A DNA stretch of 64,000 nucleotides from Rhizobium brockwellii. GTDB lineage: Bacteria > Pseudomonadota > Alphaproteobacteria > Rhizobiales > Rhizobiaceae. Position 1 is the first letter of the stretch. Each line of letters begins with the position of its first letter. Under the pieces are notes generated by a model. It saw only the letters and a program-made list of their open reading frames with translations, did no database searches and had not been told where the DNA came from. The DNA lies in assembly GCF_000769405.2 (NCBI RefSeq), contig NZ_CP053441.1, positions 428,831 to 492,830 on the forward strand, in the 5' to 3' direction. Position numbers and translations under genes: made by a program. Shown here piece after piece: positions 34,814-43,100 of the stretch.

Positions 34814-35557
34814 TTATTCAAGCGTTACAGGAACCGCATTGCGCGTGACTTCGGCGTGCAAGAGCTCCCAATGTGAGGTCGCGGCAAAGTGCCAGTCACG
34901 GTTGACGGGGAGGAATTTATCCCGGCGCAGCCATTCCAGCACCAGTCGCGCGTCGTTGCGCTTGCGCTCGACGCGGCTGCTGCGGATGGCGGCGAGGATA
35001 TGGTCGCGGCGCGGCTTGCGGAAATGGCACTCGTCGGCCACCTTCGCATAGGTGCGCTCGGAGAAATGCAGAAACCGGCCGGCCAGCAACAGCTTCTTGC
35101 GCTCACCGGGCGAAATCTCGCCTTTGGCGTGAAGCGCATCGATTGTCGGCTCAAAATCGACCCAAGGCACGGAAAGCGGTAGCCAGCCGAGCTCCTGTGG
35201 CGCATGCACCAGCGCGACGGCCTCATCGTCGAGCAGCCGTCCGGACTCGTAATCTTCGAAGATCGAGCCGAGCCCGACCATGCCGAAGGGCGCGCATTCA
35301 GCTGCCCGCAACGCCCCCATGCTGGCCCCGCCGGCAACGGCGACATCATGTTCGAGTGCGTAAAGTATTTCCTTGTGCCAGACCGAAGGCAGGTCGCCGA
35401 AGTAACCGTCGACCAAGCCGATTGCAGTGGCGCCGTCCCGAACGGCCTTCAGGATGTCGCCGGCGGCGGCCGGCGGCCGGAAGTTCATGCAAGGAGACAT
35501 GGCTCTTGCAGCGGCAAGATCACTGCCAAGGCTCGGGCCGACGAACAGCACCTTCAT
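34814..35557 (-). CDS. TfuA-like protein (YcaO partner)
   Basis: 247 residues from ATG 35557, with GAGGAG eight bases upstream and an ATGA overlap with the ycaO stop; longer frames upstream are Arg-rich non-coding reads of ycaO. The N-terminus MKVLFVGPSLGSD, then AIGLVDGYFGDLPSVWHKEI and GASMGALRAAE, is the TfuA core. TfuA partners YcaO enzymes; the pair installs thioamides in methyl-CoM reductase and in thioamidated RiPPs, and tfuA was first found in trifolitoxin production. Coupled translation with ycaO supports a complex. Confidence 0.88.
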   Translation of the reverse strand: MKVLFVGPSLGSDLAAARAMSPCMNFRPPAAAGDILKAVRDGATAIGLVDGYFGDLPSVWHKEILYALEHDVAVAGGASMGALRAAECAPFGMVGLGSIFEDYESGRLLDDEAVALVHAPQELGWLPLSVPWVDFEPTIDALHAKGEISPGERKKLLLAGRFLHFSERTYAKVADECHFRKPRRDHILAAIRSSRVERKRNDARLVLEWLRRDKFLPVNRDWHFAATSHWELLHAEVTRNAVPVTLE

Positions 35558-36816
35558 GATTCGGCTCCTCTTATGGTGTTGACCGCGCGCATGCCGAGCT
35601 GGATGTATTGGCCTGATATATCGACCTCCAGTCCCGGCACGATCACTCTGACGACCGAGATCGGCAGGGATCGATGCGGAAAGGGCACGACGATGATCTG
35701 CTCGATGCCGGTCGCCGCCAGTCGGTCGGCAATATGAGCGATGGTTTCCTGGATTGGCGCCGGGCGGCGATGACGGACCTGGAACGCGCGCATCCGACCG
35801 TCGCCCTCGCAAAGTTCGACCACCTGCTGCATCGCCGCACTCCGGTCGAGCCGCTGATAGATGCGCGGCGAGAAATCGTCGCGGCTGCCGGCGATCGCGG
35901 TCAGCCGGCTCTGCGCCGCTTCGGTGATGGCACGCAGCGCGGCGCGCACGGGATCGGGGTGGCAGCCGCAGCCACCGCAGACATGCGACCAGCGCGCGTC
36001 GACACGGTCGGAAAGATTGCCTGGCATGATGACGGCCAGAAAAGCGGGAACGCCGATATCCGTCGTCATGTCGAGCAGCAGCAGTTTCATGCCGGCGCGT
36101 GTGATCCGGTCGGTCATGACGTCGATGACCGCATCGCCGAAGGAGGCAGGGTCGATGCGGCTCTCCTTCAGACGTTCCGGCGATTTCAGCTGGGTCAAGG
36201 CCCAGGCGTCGCGCTCCACCAGCTCGCAAAGCCCATGCAAGACCGCTTCGGACGGGGTGTTGCCGGAGGCGAGCCCATCGCTCGACTGCTCGAAGCCTGG
36301 CGGCCTCTCGCCGCGATGGTCGAGACCGACGAGCCACCAGGGCACGAAGAAGCTGCTGCCGGAAAGGATGTCGAGCCCTGTGCACCAGGGAATAGGACTG
36401 CTGCCGATCTCGTCGGGCGCGCAGCGTGCGACATTGTCGAGATCGATCATCGCGGCATGCTCCGCCCGCATGCTGTCGATCGTCGCCTGCGTCAGGTCGG
36501 CGGGGGCAATTTCGGCGATCCGCGTCTCGACCGCTTCCATCGCCGCCGAGGTCATGGCGGCATCATTGTCGATACCCTTGCCCTGAAACACCGAGAGCGT
36601 ATGGCTATTCGGCCTCGTTGCGAAGGCGACGGGGATGTTCAAGACGTCGAGTGCAGTCAGCAGACCGACGCGCGTGATGCCGAATTCGCGCAGATGCGGC
36701 CTGATGGCTGCGAGGGTCTGAGCCGGCGTGACCGCGCGGTCATGATAATCGCTGACACCGGCCGATGATCGTTTAAGGTCACCGGCTAGCGTTTCAAGGT
36801 CGGTGAAAGCGGACAT
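35554..36816 (-). CDS. YcaO-domain RiPP modification enzyme
   Basis: 420 residues from ATG 36816 (AAGGA about nine bases upstream). YcaO ATP-binding pattern: TSAAMEAVETRIAE near 89-102 and ASGNTPSEAVLHGLCELVER (from about 183), with the ExxER motif and following Asp. YcaO enzymes phosphorylate a peptide-bond oxygen with ATP to form azolines, amidines or, with TfuA, thioamides. A CxxC-like pair (GGCGCHPDP) is notable. No separate E1-like partner gene is nearby, which with TfuA favours thioamidation. A 47-codon ORF ends 13 bases upstream. Confidence 0.88.
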   Translation of the reverse strand: MSAFTDLETLAGDLKRSSAGVSDYHDRAVTPAQTLAAIRPHLREFGITRVGLLTALDVLNIPVAFATRPNSHTLSVFQGKGIDNDAAMTSAAMEAVETRIAEIAPADLTQATIDSMRAEHAAMIDLDNVARCAPDEIGSSPIPWCTGLDILSGSSFFVPWWLVGLDHRGERPPGFEQSSDGLASGNTPSEAVLHGLCELVERDAWALTQLKSPERLKESRIDPASFGDAVIDVMTDRITRAGMKLLLLDMTTDIGVPAFLAVIMPGNLSDRVDARWSHVCGGCGCHPDPVRAALRAITEAAQSRLTAIAGSRDDFSPRIYQRLDRSAAMQQVVELCEGDGRMRAFQVRHRRPAPIQETIAHIADRLAATGIEQIIVVPFPHRSLPISVVRVIVPGLEVDISGQYIQLGMRAVNTIRGAES

Positions 36817-36829
36817 ACCGATCTGTTCC

Positions 36830-36973
36830 TTAGCGGAACCTCAGCGCATGCGTCAGGCTCTCGAGCGCATTGGCGGAAACGTTGAGTTCGTCCTGCTTCA
36901 GGGCTGCCCTGGCGGCAGCAGAAAAGCGCAGCGACTGTGTCTGAGCTGCAGTGGTTTCAGCATTCGTCTTCAT
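36830..36973 (-). CDS. Candidate RiPP precursor peptide (47 aa)
   Basis: ATG 36973 preceded by GGAG at about eight bases, stop TAA at 36830-36832, 13 bases before the ycaO ATG. The product is 47 residues: a Thr/Gln/Ala-rich start (MKTNAETTAAQTQSLRF), a charged amphipathic middle and an end LTHALRFR. No Cys, so azoline formation from Cys is excluded; Ser/Thr azolines or backbone thioamides remain possible. Size, position and coupling are what is expected of the substrate of a YcaO-TfuA pair. An accessory (for example recognition) role cannot be excluded. I know no homologue. Confidence 0.6.
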   Translation of the reverse strand: MKTNAETTAAQTQSLRFSAAARAALKQDELNVSANALESLTHALRFR

Positions 36974-37079
36974 GTTCCATCTCCGATTGGTTGAACAGCG
37001 CCTTGCTGCCGTTAACCATCGGAAAGAAACATTGCCTGCGTCATTTAAGCGTTACAGGCTTCGTTAAAAGGCCTTGCAA

Positions 37080-39026
37080 TCAGGGAAGACCAGCAAGTTG
37101 CAGGCCCTGTATCAGCGGTTCCGTATAGGCGGGATCGCGATCGGGGACGAAATGACGGATGTCCTCGCTGCGGAAATCGGGGAAGTTTTCCAGCACCACC
37201 CTGGCGTAATTCCTGGCTTTGCTCGTCTCGCCTGCCATGGCATGCGAGGCGGCGAGCAGACGGGCCGTCGCCTGCTTGGTCTTCACCGGTTCCAGCGCCT
37301 CGATCGCCATTTCATATTCTTCGCGCATGAAGTGGATGCCGCCGAGGTTCCAGTAATAATAGTCCGGCGGCAGCGGATTGAGTTTGAAGGCCGCGCGGCT
37401 GAGCTCCAGCGCTCGATCGAAATCGCCATCGTGGGAAAGCGCATTGGCGAAATCGGCGAGGATGTCTGCGTCGTTAGGATTGAGATCCTGAGCCTGCTGG
37501 AAATATTCCAGGCTTTCGTCGAAGCGGCGGCGATAAAGCGCCACGAAGCCGAGCTCGCGATAGGCCCGGCCGCTGTTCGGATCGGATTGCTGCGCTAGCC
37601 GGGCAGCACCGTTCGCCTCGTCGAGCAGTTCCTTGTCCCGCATGCCGCGGATCAGCCATTCCATGCCGAGCGCGCGCGACATGCCAGCATGGGCGGCGGA
37701 AAAATGTTCATAACGATTGAGCGAGGATTTGAACCATTTGCGCGCCTGGCGCAGATGCTGCAGATCGGTCTGGGCAATCAGCCGCTTGCCTTCCAGGTAG
37801 AGACGGTAGGCGGACGGCGGCGCCTCGCCGATTGGTATCGCCAGTTCGTGACGCTCGATCGTGTCGGCAAGCGACGAGACGATCCGCCGCGTCAGATGCG
37901 CGAAGGATTCGCTGATCTTCTGCATGACCAGCGGCAGTTCGATGGCCCAGATCACCTCCGATGTCGTTGTCCGCGTCAGCCGGCAGGTCGCAAAGACATC
38001 CTCGTCGCGGCCCTGGATGGTGACGTAGACCGCATAGTCGAAGCTCAGGTCGAGCGGACCGGGCACGGCACGTGACGGATCGATCGAACGGCTGAGGATC
38101 TCCAGGCTCGTATGCGCCGCGATCACCTTGAAGCCGCGCTGCTGGCTGAGCCCGATGGTGACGTCTTCGAGAAGCGCTCTGCCGACGCGCTCCATCAGCG
38201 GATCGGTGAAAATGCTTTCCGGCGGCAGGATGATGATACGCGGCTGACCAAGCGGACCGACGGAAAGGTTAAGCGCCGACTGAGGATGTCCCGACGTCGC
38301 CTGCGCTGCCGGCACCAGGTTAAGTTCGCGGGCAAGAGCGGTGGTGCTTTCTTCCGGCTCGGTGTCGAAATCGTCCTTCAGCTGGCTCTTGCACTTCAGA
38401 TAGGCCTGACGCGCCGCTGCCGGATCGTTCATCCTGACATAGGTGCGCATCAAGGCGCGATAGGCCGTCTCGCTGGCAGGGTCGAGTTCCAGCAGGCGCC
38501 TGGCAAGCGTGACCTGCTCTTCATCCGATCTGTCTTCTGATATCTCGACCAGCCGGGTGAGATGGGTGGAGCGCAGTTCATCGACACGTTGGCGCTCAAA
38601 GGTCAGCCAGTCCTCGGCGCCCTGCGTCGGCGATTTGACGCCTTCGAGCAATTCGCCGTTCAGCAGGCCGCCGTCTTCGGGGGCGAGCGGCCCTTTCTGT
38701 TTCAGGATATGAACGTCGACCTCCCAGCCATCGGCAAGGCCGATATGGGTTCGGGTCGCGGCAAGCAGCGGTGGAAGGCCGGCGGGAACGCTCTGTTCGA
38801 TGCGCGCCAGCAGCTGGCGCAGGCTGCCGGCCCGTTTTTCCGGCAGCTCCGATTGCCAGAGCTGTCGCCTGACGGTTTCGCGGTCGAGTTCGAAATTGGG
38901 TTCGGCGGCGAGCATGGCGAGGAGAAAATAAGACTTCTCCGGCAAGGGGAGTTCTCTCCCCGCCGCCAGCAATCGCGGTCTTCCGAGCAGGCACAGCCTG
39001 TTCGTCAACATCTGCCGGATGTCCAT
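37080..39026 (-). CDS. BTAD-domain transcriptional regulator with TPR repeats
   Basis: 648 residues from ATG 39026; the ribosome site is weak, and an in-frame ATG at 39089 is the alternative. N-terminal winged-helix region (RLCLLGRPRLLAAGRELPLP onward, to about 95) and bacterial transcriptional activation (BTAD) domain (about 95-235, ARRLLELDPASETAYRALMR) as in SARP/EmbR-like activators. A middle domain follows that resembles the accessory part of adenylate-cyclase-type regulators, then TPRs (about 440-600, e.g. AYRELGFVALYRRRFDESLE). It sits 107 bases upstream of the RiPP precursor on the same strand, so it is a plausible pathway regulator. Confidence 0.78.
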   Translation of the reverse strand: MDIRQMLTNRLCLLGRPRLLAAGRELPLPEKSYFLLAMLAAEPNFELDRETVRRQLWQSELPEKRAGSLRQLLARIEQSVPAGLPPLLAATRTHIGLADGWEVDVHILKQKGPLAPEDGGLLNGELLEGVKSPTQGAEDWLTFERQRVDELRSTHLTRLVEISEDRSDEEQVTLARRLLELDPASETAYRALMRTYVRMNDPAAARQAYLKCKSQLKDDFDTEPEESTTALARELNLVPAAQATSGHPQSALNLSVGPLGQPRIIILPPESIFTDPLMERVGRALLEDVTIGLSQQRGFKVIAAHTSLEILSRSIDPSRAVPGPLDLSFDYAVYVTIQGRDEDVFATCRLTRTTTSEVIWAIELPLVMQKISESFAHLTRRIVSSLADTIERHELAIPIGEAPPSAYRLYLEGKRLIAQTDLQHLRQARKWFKSSLNRYEHFSAAHAGMSRALGMEWLIRGMRDKELLDEANGAARLAQQSDPNSGRAYRELGFVALYRRRFDESLEYFQQAQDLNPNDADILADFANALSHDGDFDRALELSRAAFKLNPLPPDYYYWNLGGIHFMREEYEMAIEALEPVKTKQATARLLAASHAMAGETSKARNYARVVLENFPDFRSEDIRHFVPDRDPAYTEPLIQGLQLAGLP

Positions 39027-39413
39027 CGCATCTCGGTTCTCACCCCCTGAAAGCCAAGGCGCACAAGCGCACCGGCCAATCAAAGACATGTTAGAGCCAT
39101 AAGAGCCCGGCGCATAGCGGTTTTGCTTTAAAAAGCAGAAATTTCATCGAATATTTGCATATTGGCGCACCACTCGCGCAGTGGATGATTGATCAACACT
39201 GTCATCAGGATACGGTTTGCGTTCACTGGCGGCAGGTTATTGAGCTATCGACGGTCCGTATTTCGGGCTGTTCTCGATCAAATTGCAGCCACCGTGTAGT
39301 CCGAGCGCTTTGATGGGCTCGATCGAACGCCGGGCGAAGCGGCGCCAATCGGCCGGATTGTCGTGCTCGGTGACGATATGCTCAGCCTTTCTCTCGCGGG
39401 AAAGTAGTACGAG

Positions 39414-39468
39414 CATCGTAAACTTAACGATCTCACAGCGAAGTCCACCCTTCGTTAAGTTGACGATG
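39414..39468. repeat. 17-bp inverted repeat with 21-base loop
   Basis: CATCGTAAACTTAACGA (39414-39430) and TCGTTAAGTTGACGATG (39452-39468) pair with one mismatch. Could form a long hairpin in RNA of either strand. Confidence 0.7.
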
Positions 39469-39585
39469 CCCATCAACGCGATCCTGGTCGGCCAGTACAT
39501 CAAGCTCTATTTCTGCCTGTTCAGGAAGATCCAGGCACGGAAAGCGGCCCCAGCAGCGGGAGGTCTGGTATCGGCGGTCATATAG
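39466..39585 (+). CDS. Doubtful 39-aa ORF before a terminator
   Basis: ATG 39466 to TAG 39583-39585; product begins MPINAILVGQYIKLYFCLFR, then a basic Ala/Gly tail. There is no clear ribosome site and the start lies inside the inverted repeat. It is listed only because a strong plus-strand terminator follows 23 bases later. Confidence 0.2.
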   Translation: MPINAILVGQYIKLYFCLFRKIQARKAAPAAGGLVSAVI

Positions 39586-39607
39586 CGGACATCGAGACTG
39601 AACAGAC

Positions 39608-39642
39608 AAGGGGGACCGGCGGGCTTTGCCAGTCCCTTTTTT
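39608..39642 (+). terminator. Rho-independent terminator on plus strand
   Basis: GGGAC-C-GGC stem pairing with GCC-A-GTCCC around a seven-base loop, followed by TTTTTT (39637-39642). The T tract is on the plus strand although both neighbouring genes are on the minus strand. Confidence 0.65.
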
Positions 39643-39659
39643 GTTCCCTAGAGAGCGGC

Positions 39660-41012
39660 TCACGCGGTCTGGACATCTGTGAGCATGCTGTAGGAGGGCA
39701 ATGTCCTGTTGGCGAAGATCCCCTTGCGGAGGAGGACCCGGTCGGAGTGCGGACGGGCGATAACCTGGTCGAGGCTCCAGGCTTCCAGGATCATCAGGTC
39801 TGCCGGACGATCGACGCCGATCGTACCGGCGTCGATGCCCATGATGCCGGCGGGTGCCGGGCCGGCAAGAGCGGGCGCATCCGCGTAAGGGTGGTCGAGA
39901 TGCAGGATGCGCACCGCTTGCCGCCAGGTGTCCAGCATGTCGTGATCGCCATAGGCAAAGAACGGATCGCGGCAATTGTCGCCGGCCGCGGCGACCGGAA
40001 TGCCAGCCGCCTGCAATTCCTGCACGGGCGTGACCCCGCGCCAGCGCGGCGTGCGGCCGTTTTCGCGATCCTGGAGATACATGTTGACGGTTGGCAGCGT
40101 GATGATCGAGAGGCCGGCATCGGCGATCAGCGCGATCGTGTCGCGCAATTCTTGCTCGCCCAGAAGCGCAAGCGAACAGCAGTGGCCGCACGTCACGCGC
40201 CCCTCGTAACCGTGTCGGATGGCGGCACGCGCCACATGCGGCAGGGCATCGGCCTGTGCCGCCTCGTCGACATGTAGATCGACATCCAGTTCCCGTTCCT
40301 TCGCCAGCGCAAATAACCGGTCGAGCAGCAGGTCGATATCGTCGAGGCCTGACCCATGGGTGCCCCCGGAGGCGCGGGTGACGCCGCCGAGCAAGCCGCC
40401 GTGGACGGCAACGATATCGGCAAGGCGGGTGCCATAGTCGTCGCGATAGGCATCGAGCGGCACGAGGCCGGCAGCCTGCAGGGTGATGCAGCCTTTCCAA
40501 CGTTCGCGCATTTCGGCAAACGCGCTCCAGGTGATTTCCGCCTGCCCCTCGTGACTGTCGAGATGGGTGCGGATAGCGGCCACGCCATGGGCATCAGCCG
40601 TTGCAAGAGCGAATTCCATCCGCCGCAGGAGGTCGTCGGCATTCCAGTGTGCAAGCCGGTCCGCCGTCGTCGCGGCGCGCGCGCCCGGATGCGTGCCGCC
40701 GGAATCGGGCGCCCGTCCCATGGTGTGGCCCTTGTCGAGATGGGCGTGCGCGTCGATCAGAAGCGGCCAGACATGGCGGCCGTCTAGCGCGACTGCATCT
40801 TCGCCACCATCGGCAAGGGCCGGCGTTATCGCGGCGATCCTGCCGTTCTCGACCAGAATATCGACGAGGGCTGAACCGTCCCGGTCCACCTCCGCACCAC
40901 CAGGCACGTCATCTGCAAGCAGCGCGACCGGGACGCGCGCCTTCGCAAGACGAATGCGCTCCTGTCTCGCCAGACGGGCGGCAAGGGTGGGAAACAGGGA
41001 AAGATCGTTCAT
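39660..41012 (-). CDS. Cytosine-deaminase-like amidohydrolase
   Basis: 450 residues. Metal-dependent amidohydrolase: HxH in LLIDAHAHLDKGHTM, His in LHVDEAAQADA, TCGHCCSLA, and Asp in AAGDNCRDPFFAYGDHDML. This set resembles cytosine deaminase/CodA-type enzymes and related purine or triazine deaminases. Given the riboswitch-like RNAs and the transporter in the same operon, the substrate may be a purine breakdown product or other N-heterocycle rather than cytosine. Start 32 bases after the LysR stop. Confidence 0.78.
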   Translation of the reverse strand: MNDLSLFPTLAARLARQERIRLAKARVPVALLADDVPGGAEVDRDGSALVDILVENGRIAAITPALADGGEDAVALDGRHVWPLLIDAHAHLDKGHTMGRAPDSGGTHPGARAATTADRLAHWNADDLLRRMEFALATADAHGVAAIRTHLDSHEGQAEITWSAFAEMRERWKGCITLQAAGLVPLDAYRDDYGTRLADIVAVHGGLLGGVTRASGGTHGSGLDDIDLLLDRLFALAKERELDVDLHVDEAAQADALPHVARAAIRHGYEGRVTCGHCCSLALLGEQELRDTIALIADAGLSIITLPTVNMYLQDRENGRTPRWRGVTPVQELQAAGIPVAAAGDNCRDPFFAYGDHDMLDTWRQAVRILHLDHPYADAPALAGPAPAGIMGIDAGTIGVDRPADLMILEAWSLDQVIARPHSDRVLLRKGIFANRTLPSYSMLTDVQTA

Positions 41013-41044
41013 GGTGGGTCTCTATCGGATGGGTTGCCGAGCGA

Positions 41045-41947
41045 TCAGCTCTCGTCGAACGAGGCGAGCAGACGCTCCTGTGCGAATTGCATGAAATGGC
41101 TGCCGGCGGGCGAAAGCGAGCCGCGGGCGCGGTGGAGGATATTGAGCCGTTGCAGCGAGCCGGTTCCCGTCAGCGGAATGAAGACCAGGTCGCCGGTTGC
41201 CATTTCGCGGTCGACATCGAGCCGGTTGAGGAAGGTTATGTGAGGCGTTGTCCGGGCAAGGCGCTTCATCAGTTCCATCGAATTGGTCTCGACGACGGGA
41301 ACAAGGGTGGCACGCGCCGGGGCAGTCGCCTCGACGACCTCGCGCAGCGACAGCGATCGATCCGCCAGAACCAGCGGATAGAGCAGGCAATCGGACATGC
41401 GCACGGTCTTGCGGTTTGCGAGGGGATGGGCGGGCGCGACGACGGCTCCCAGCGCATGGCGGAATTCGGCGGCGCGTTGCAGCCGGGTATCGTCCGGCAG
41501 GTTGTAGGCAATGGCGAGATCGGCCTGGCCGAGCGCAACCATCTCCGCAACAATCGTCCGGTCGCCGACCATGATCCGCAGGCTGACCTGCGGATGTTTT
41601 TCTCGGTAGGCGGCAACGATCTCGGCAATCCGGCCCGCAGCGAGCGTTGCCATGGTCGCCAGCACCACCTCGCCGCGATTGAGCCCCTTGAGGGACTGGA
41701 TCTGCGCCCGCATCCGCTGATGCGCCTGCAGTGTCTCGCGAATGTGCTGGATGAGGATCTCGCCAGAACTCGTCAGTTTCAGGCCGCGCGGCAGGCGCTC
41801 GAAAATGGGTGCCTGCAGCTCTTCCTCAAGCTCCAGGATATAGCGGTTCACCGCAGAGGCGGCGACATGCAATGTCTTTGCCGCCTTGCGGATGGAGCCC
41901 TGTCGGGCCACCTCGTCGATATAACGCAGCGCGCGTCCATGAAGCAT
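41045..41947 (-). CDS. LysR-family regulator
   Basis: 300 residues from ATG 41947, which gives the normal LysR distance to the helix-turn-helix (LRYIDEVARQGSIRKAAKTL). A GTG at 42022 overlapping the dioxygenase stop (GTGA) would add 25 residues and allow translational coupling; ribosome sites are weak at both. The C-terminal effector domain is complete. It lies between the dioxygenase and the deaminase genes, on the same strand, so it may autoregulate the operon. Confidence 0.8.
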   Translation of the reverse strand: MLHGRALRYIDEVARQGSIRKAAKTLHVAASAVNRYILELEEELQAPIFERLPRGLKLTSSGEILIQHIRETLQAHQRMRAQIQSLKGLNRGEVVLATMATLAAGRIAEIVAAYREKHPQVSLRIMVGDRTIVAEMVALGQADLAIAYNLPDDTRLQRAAEFRHALGAVVAPAHPLANRKTVRMSDCLLYPLVLADRSLSLREVVEATAPARATLVPVVETNSMELMKRLARTTPHITFLNRLDVDREMATGDLVFIPLTGTGSLQRLNILHRARGSLSPAGSHFMQFAQERLLASFDES

Positions 41948-42018
41948 GATGGGTCCGTTGCCTGACGGGAGTCGGATTGACTGTTCCACGATGTCACCGC
42001 AACGGACCATCTTCAACG

Positions 42019-43014
42019 TCACTTCTTGGCGAAATTGGCGTTGATGCGCCGGGTCAGGTATTCGCCGGCGGTGATCGCCTCGTATTTGCCGAGCGGACCC
42101 TGCATGACGGCATCGCGGTTTGCCTGGCAGAAGAACGGCAGTGACAGTCGGCGGCCCATGTACTCATTCTCCCGCGGCATGCGCACCCGGTGCAGCGTCG
42201 ACTGCAGCTGGTCGTCCGACCAGCGCATCAGCATGTCGCCAATGTTGCAGGTGATGTAGCCTTTGCGCGGCGGAACATCCGTCCATTCCTTCAGAGCTGC
42301 ATCCTTGCCCGGGCAGACCTGGAGCCCGCCTTCGCCCTCCTTCTGGTGAAGGATGGTCAAGCAATCGAAGTCCGAATGCGCGCCGGCACGCCACGACGAG
42401 AAGTCTTCCGGCTTGGCGCCTTCCATCGACATGTAATGGATGAGGCGCAGAGTCGATTGATAATGGTCCGAAGACGGGTCATGCGCCTTGGTGAAGAAAT
42501 CCTCGGCAAAGCCCATCTTCAGCGCGAAGCAGGAGAGGATGCGCATGCCGAGTTCCCAGTTCTGTCGCTCGAAGCGAAGCATCTTTTCCCGGAAGCCCGG
42601 AAGATCGTCTTCGCTCGGCCACAGGTTGAGGCGGATCATGTCCGGCCGGGTGAGCTGGAAGCTCTCCTTGTTATCCGGCGTACCGGTGGAGGGGCGGACC
42701 TGCGCCTTGAATTCCCAGCCGGCATTGATGCCCTTCGGCATTGGGGTTTTCGCCTTAACCTCCGCCGGCAGTGCGAAGAATGTCCAGGCCGTTTCGAAGG
42801 CCGCGTCGATATCGTCCTGGGCGATGCCGTGATTGTAGACCTGGAAGAAACCGATATCGACCGAGGCCTGCCAGAGTGCATCAGCGATTTCGTGCTTGCG
42901 GTTGTCGAAGTCAGAAAGGTCGATGACGGGGATTTCCCGGTCAACGGTCGTGCCGATGCCGCCGATGGTCGCTTCCTTGGCGAGTTCCGCGAGGGTGTCT
43001 GTCTGGATATTCAT
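42019..43014 (-). CDS. Isopenicillin-N-synthase-family 2OG-Fe(II) dioxygenase
   Basis: 331 residues from ATG 43014, with AAGGAG six bases upstream. N-terminal DIOX_N (IPVIDLSDFDN, then GFFQVYNHGI) and C-terminal 2OG-FeII domain with iron triad His-x-Asp in GAHSDFDCLTILHQ and His in STLHRVRMP, and the 2OG-binding RLSLPFF (Arg-x-Ser). It oxidises an unknown small molecule using 2-oxoglutarate and oxygen. Its mRNA leader contains a riboswitch-like element (43055-43092), linking it to the transporter genes. Hydroxylation or ring oxidation of an imported purine is a reasonable inference. Confidence 0.85.
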   Translation of the reverse strand: MNIQTDTLAELAKEATIGGIGTTVDREIPVIDLSDFDNRKHEIADALWQASVDIGFFQVYNHGIAQDDIDAAFETAWTFFALPAEVKAKTPMPKGINAGWEFKAQVRPSTGTPDNKESFQLTRPDMIRLNLWPSEDDLPGFREKMLRFERQNWELGMRILSCFALKMGFAEDFFTKAHDPSSDHYQSTLRLIHYMSMEGAKPEDFSSWRAGAHSDFDCLTILHQKEGEGGLQVCPGKDAALKEWTDVPPRKGYITCNIGDMLMRWSDDQLQSTLHRVRMPRENEYMGRRLSLPFFCQANRDAVMQGPLGKYEAITAGEYLTRRINANFAKK

Positions 43015-43034
43015 ATCATTCTCCTTACGTGAAT

Positions 43035-43048
43035 GCCGGCGAACCGGC
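43035..43048 (-). promoter_or_regulatory. GCCGG-UUCG-CCGGC tetraloop hairpin between riboswitch and start
   Basis: On the minus strand GCCGG TTCG CCGGC forms a five-base-pair stem with a UUCG tetraloop. It lies between the riboswitch-like element and the ribosome site of the dioxygenase gene, where it would separate the two. Confidence 0.6.
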
Positions 43049-43054
43049 GGTTGA

Positions 43055-43092
43055 GGAGCAATGTCCGGGCAAGGCCCGACCGCTTCTACTCC
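43055..43092 (-). ncRNA. Candidate NMT1-motif (xanthine) riboswitch, copy B
   Basis: Minus strand: GGAG-UAGAAGCGG-UCGGGC-CUU-GCCCGG-ACAUUG-CUCC. Outer stem GGAG/CUCC, inner stem UCGGGC/GCCCGG, conserved internal strands UAGAAGCGG and GGACAUUG. Copy A has the same conserved strands with different stem bases. It lies 41 bases upstream of the dioxygenase ATG inside the operon. I recall these conserved strands from the NMT1 RNA, reported as a xanthine riboswitch; no covariance search was possible. Confidence 0.65.
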
Positions 43093-43100
43093 GGATCGGT

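Larger units (their letters stand above)
39027..39659. other. Large intergenic region with a hairpin and an orphan terminator
   Basis: About 630 bases. It holds the promoter side of the BTAD gene, the 17-bp inverted repeat at 39414-39468, a doubtful 39-codon plus-strand ORF and a plus-strand terminator. An 88-codon minus-strand ORF (39237-39503) has no ribosome site or known domain and was not called. Confidence 0.6.

Noticed and set aside
34814..36385. 523-codon frame giving TfuA a long N-terminal extension
   Set aside because: The extension is an Arg/Pro-rich out-of-frame read of ycaO. The ATG at 35557 has GAGGAG and the ATGA overlap.
37047..37062. CCTGTAACGCTT near 37050 (minus strand) resembling the tfuA gene end near 34825
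   Set aside because: About 18 of 21 bases match, but one copy is coding sequence of tfuA; too short to separate from chance.
39237..39503. 88-codon minus-strand ORF in the intergenic region before the BTAD gene
   Set aside because: Crosses the 17-bp inverted repeat, lacks a ribosome site and shows no family motif.
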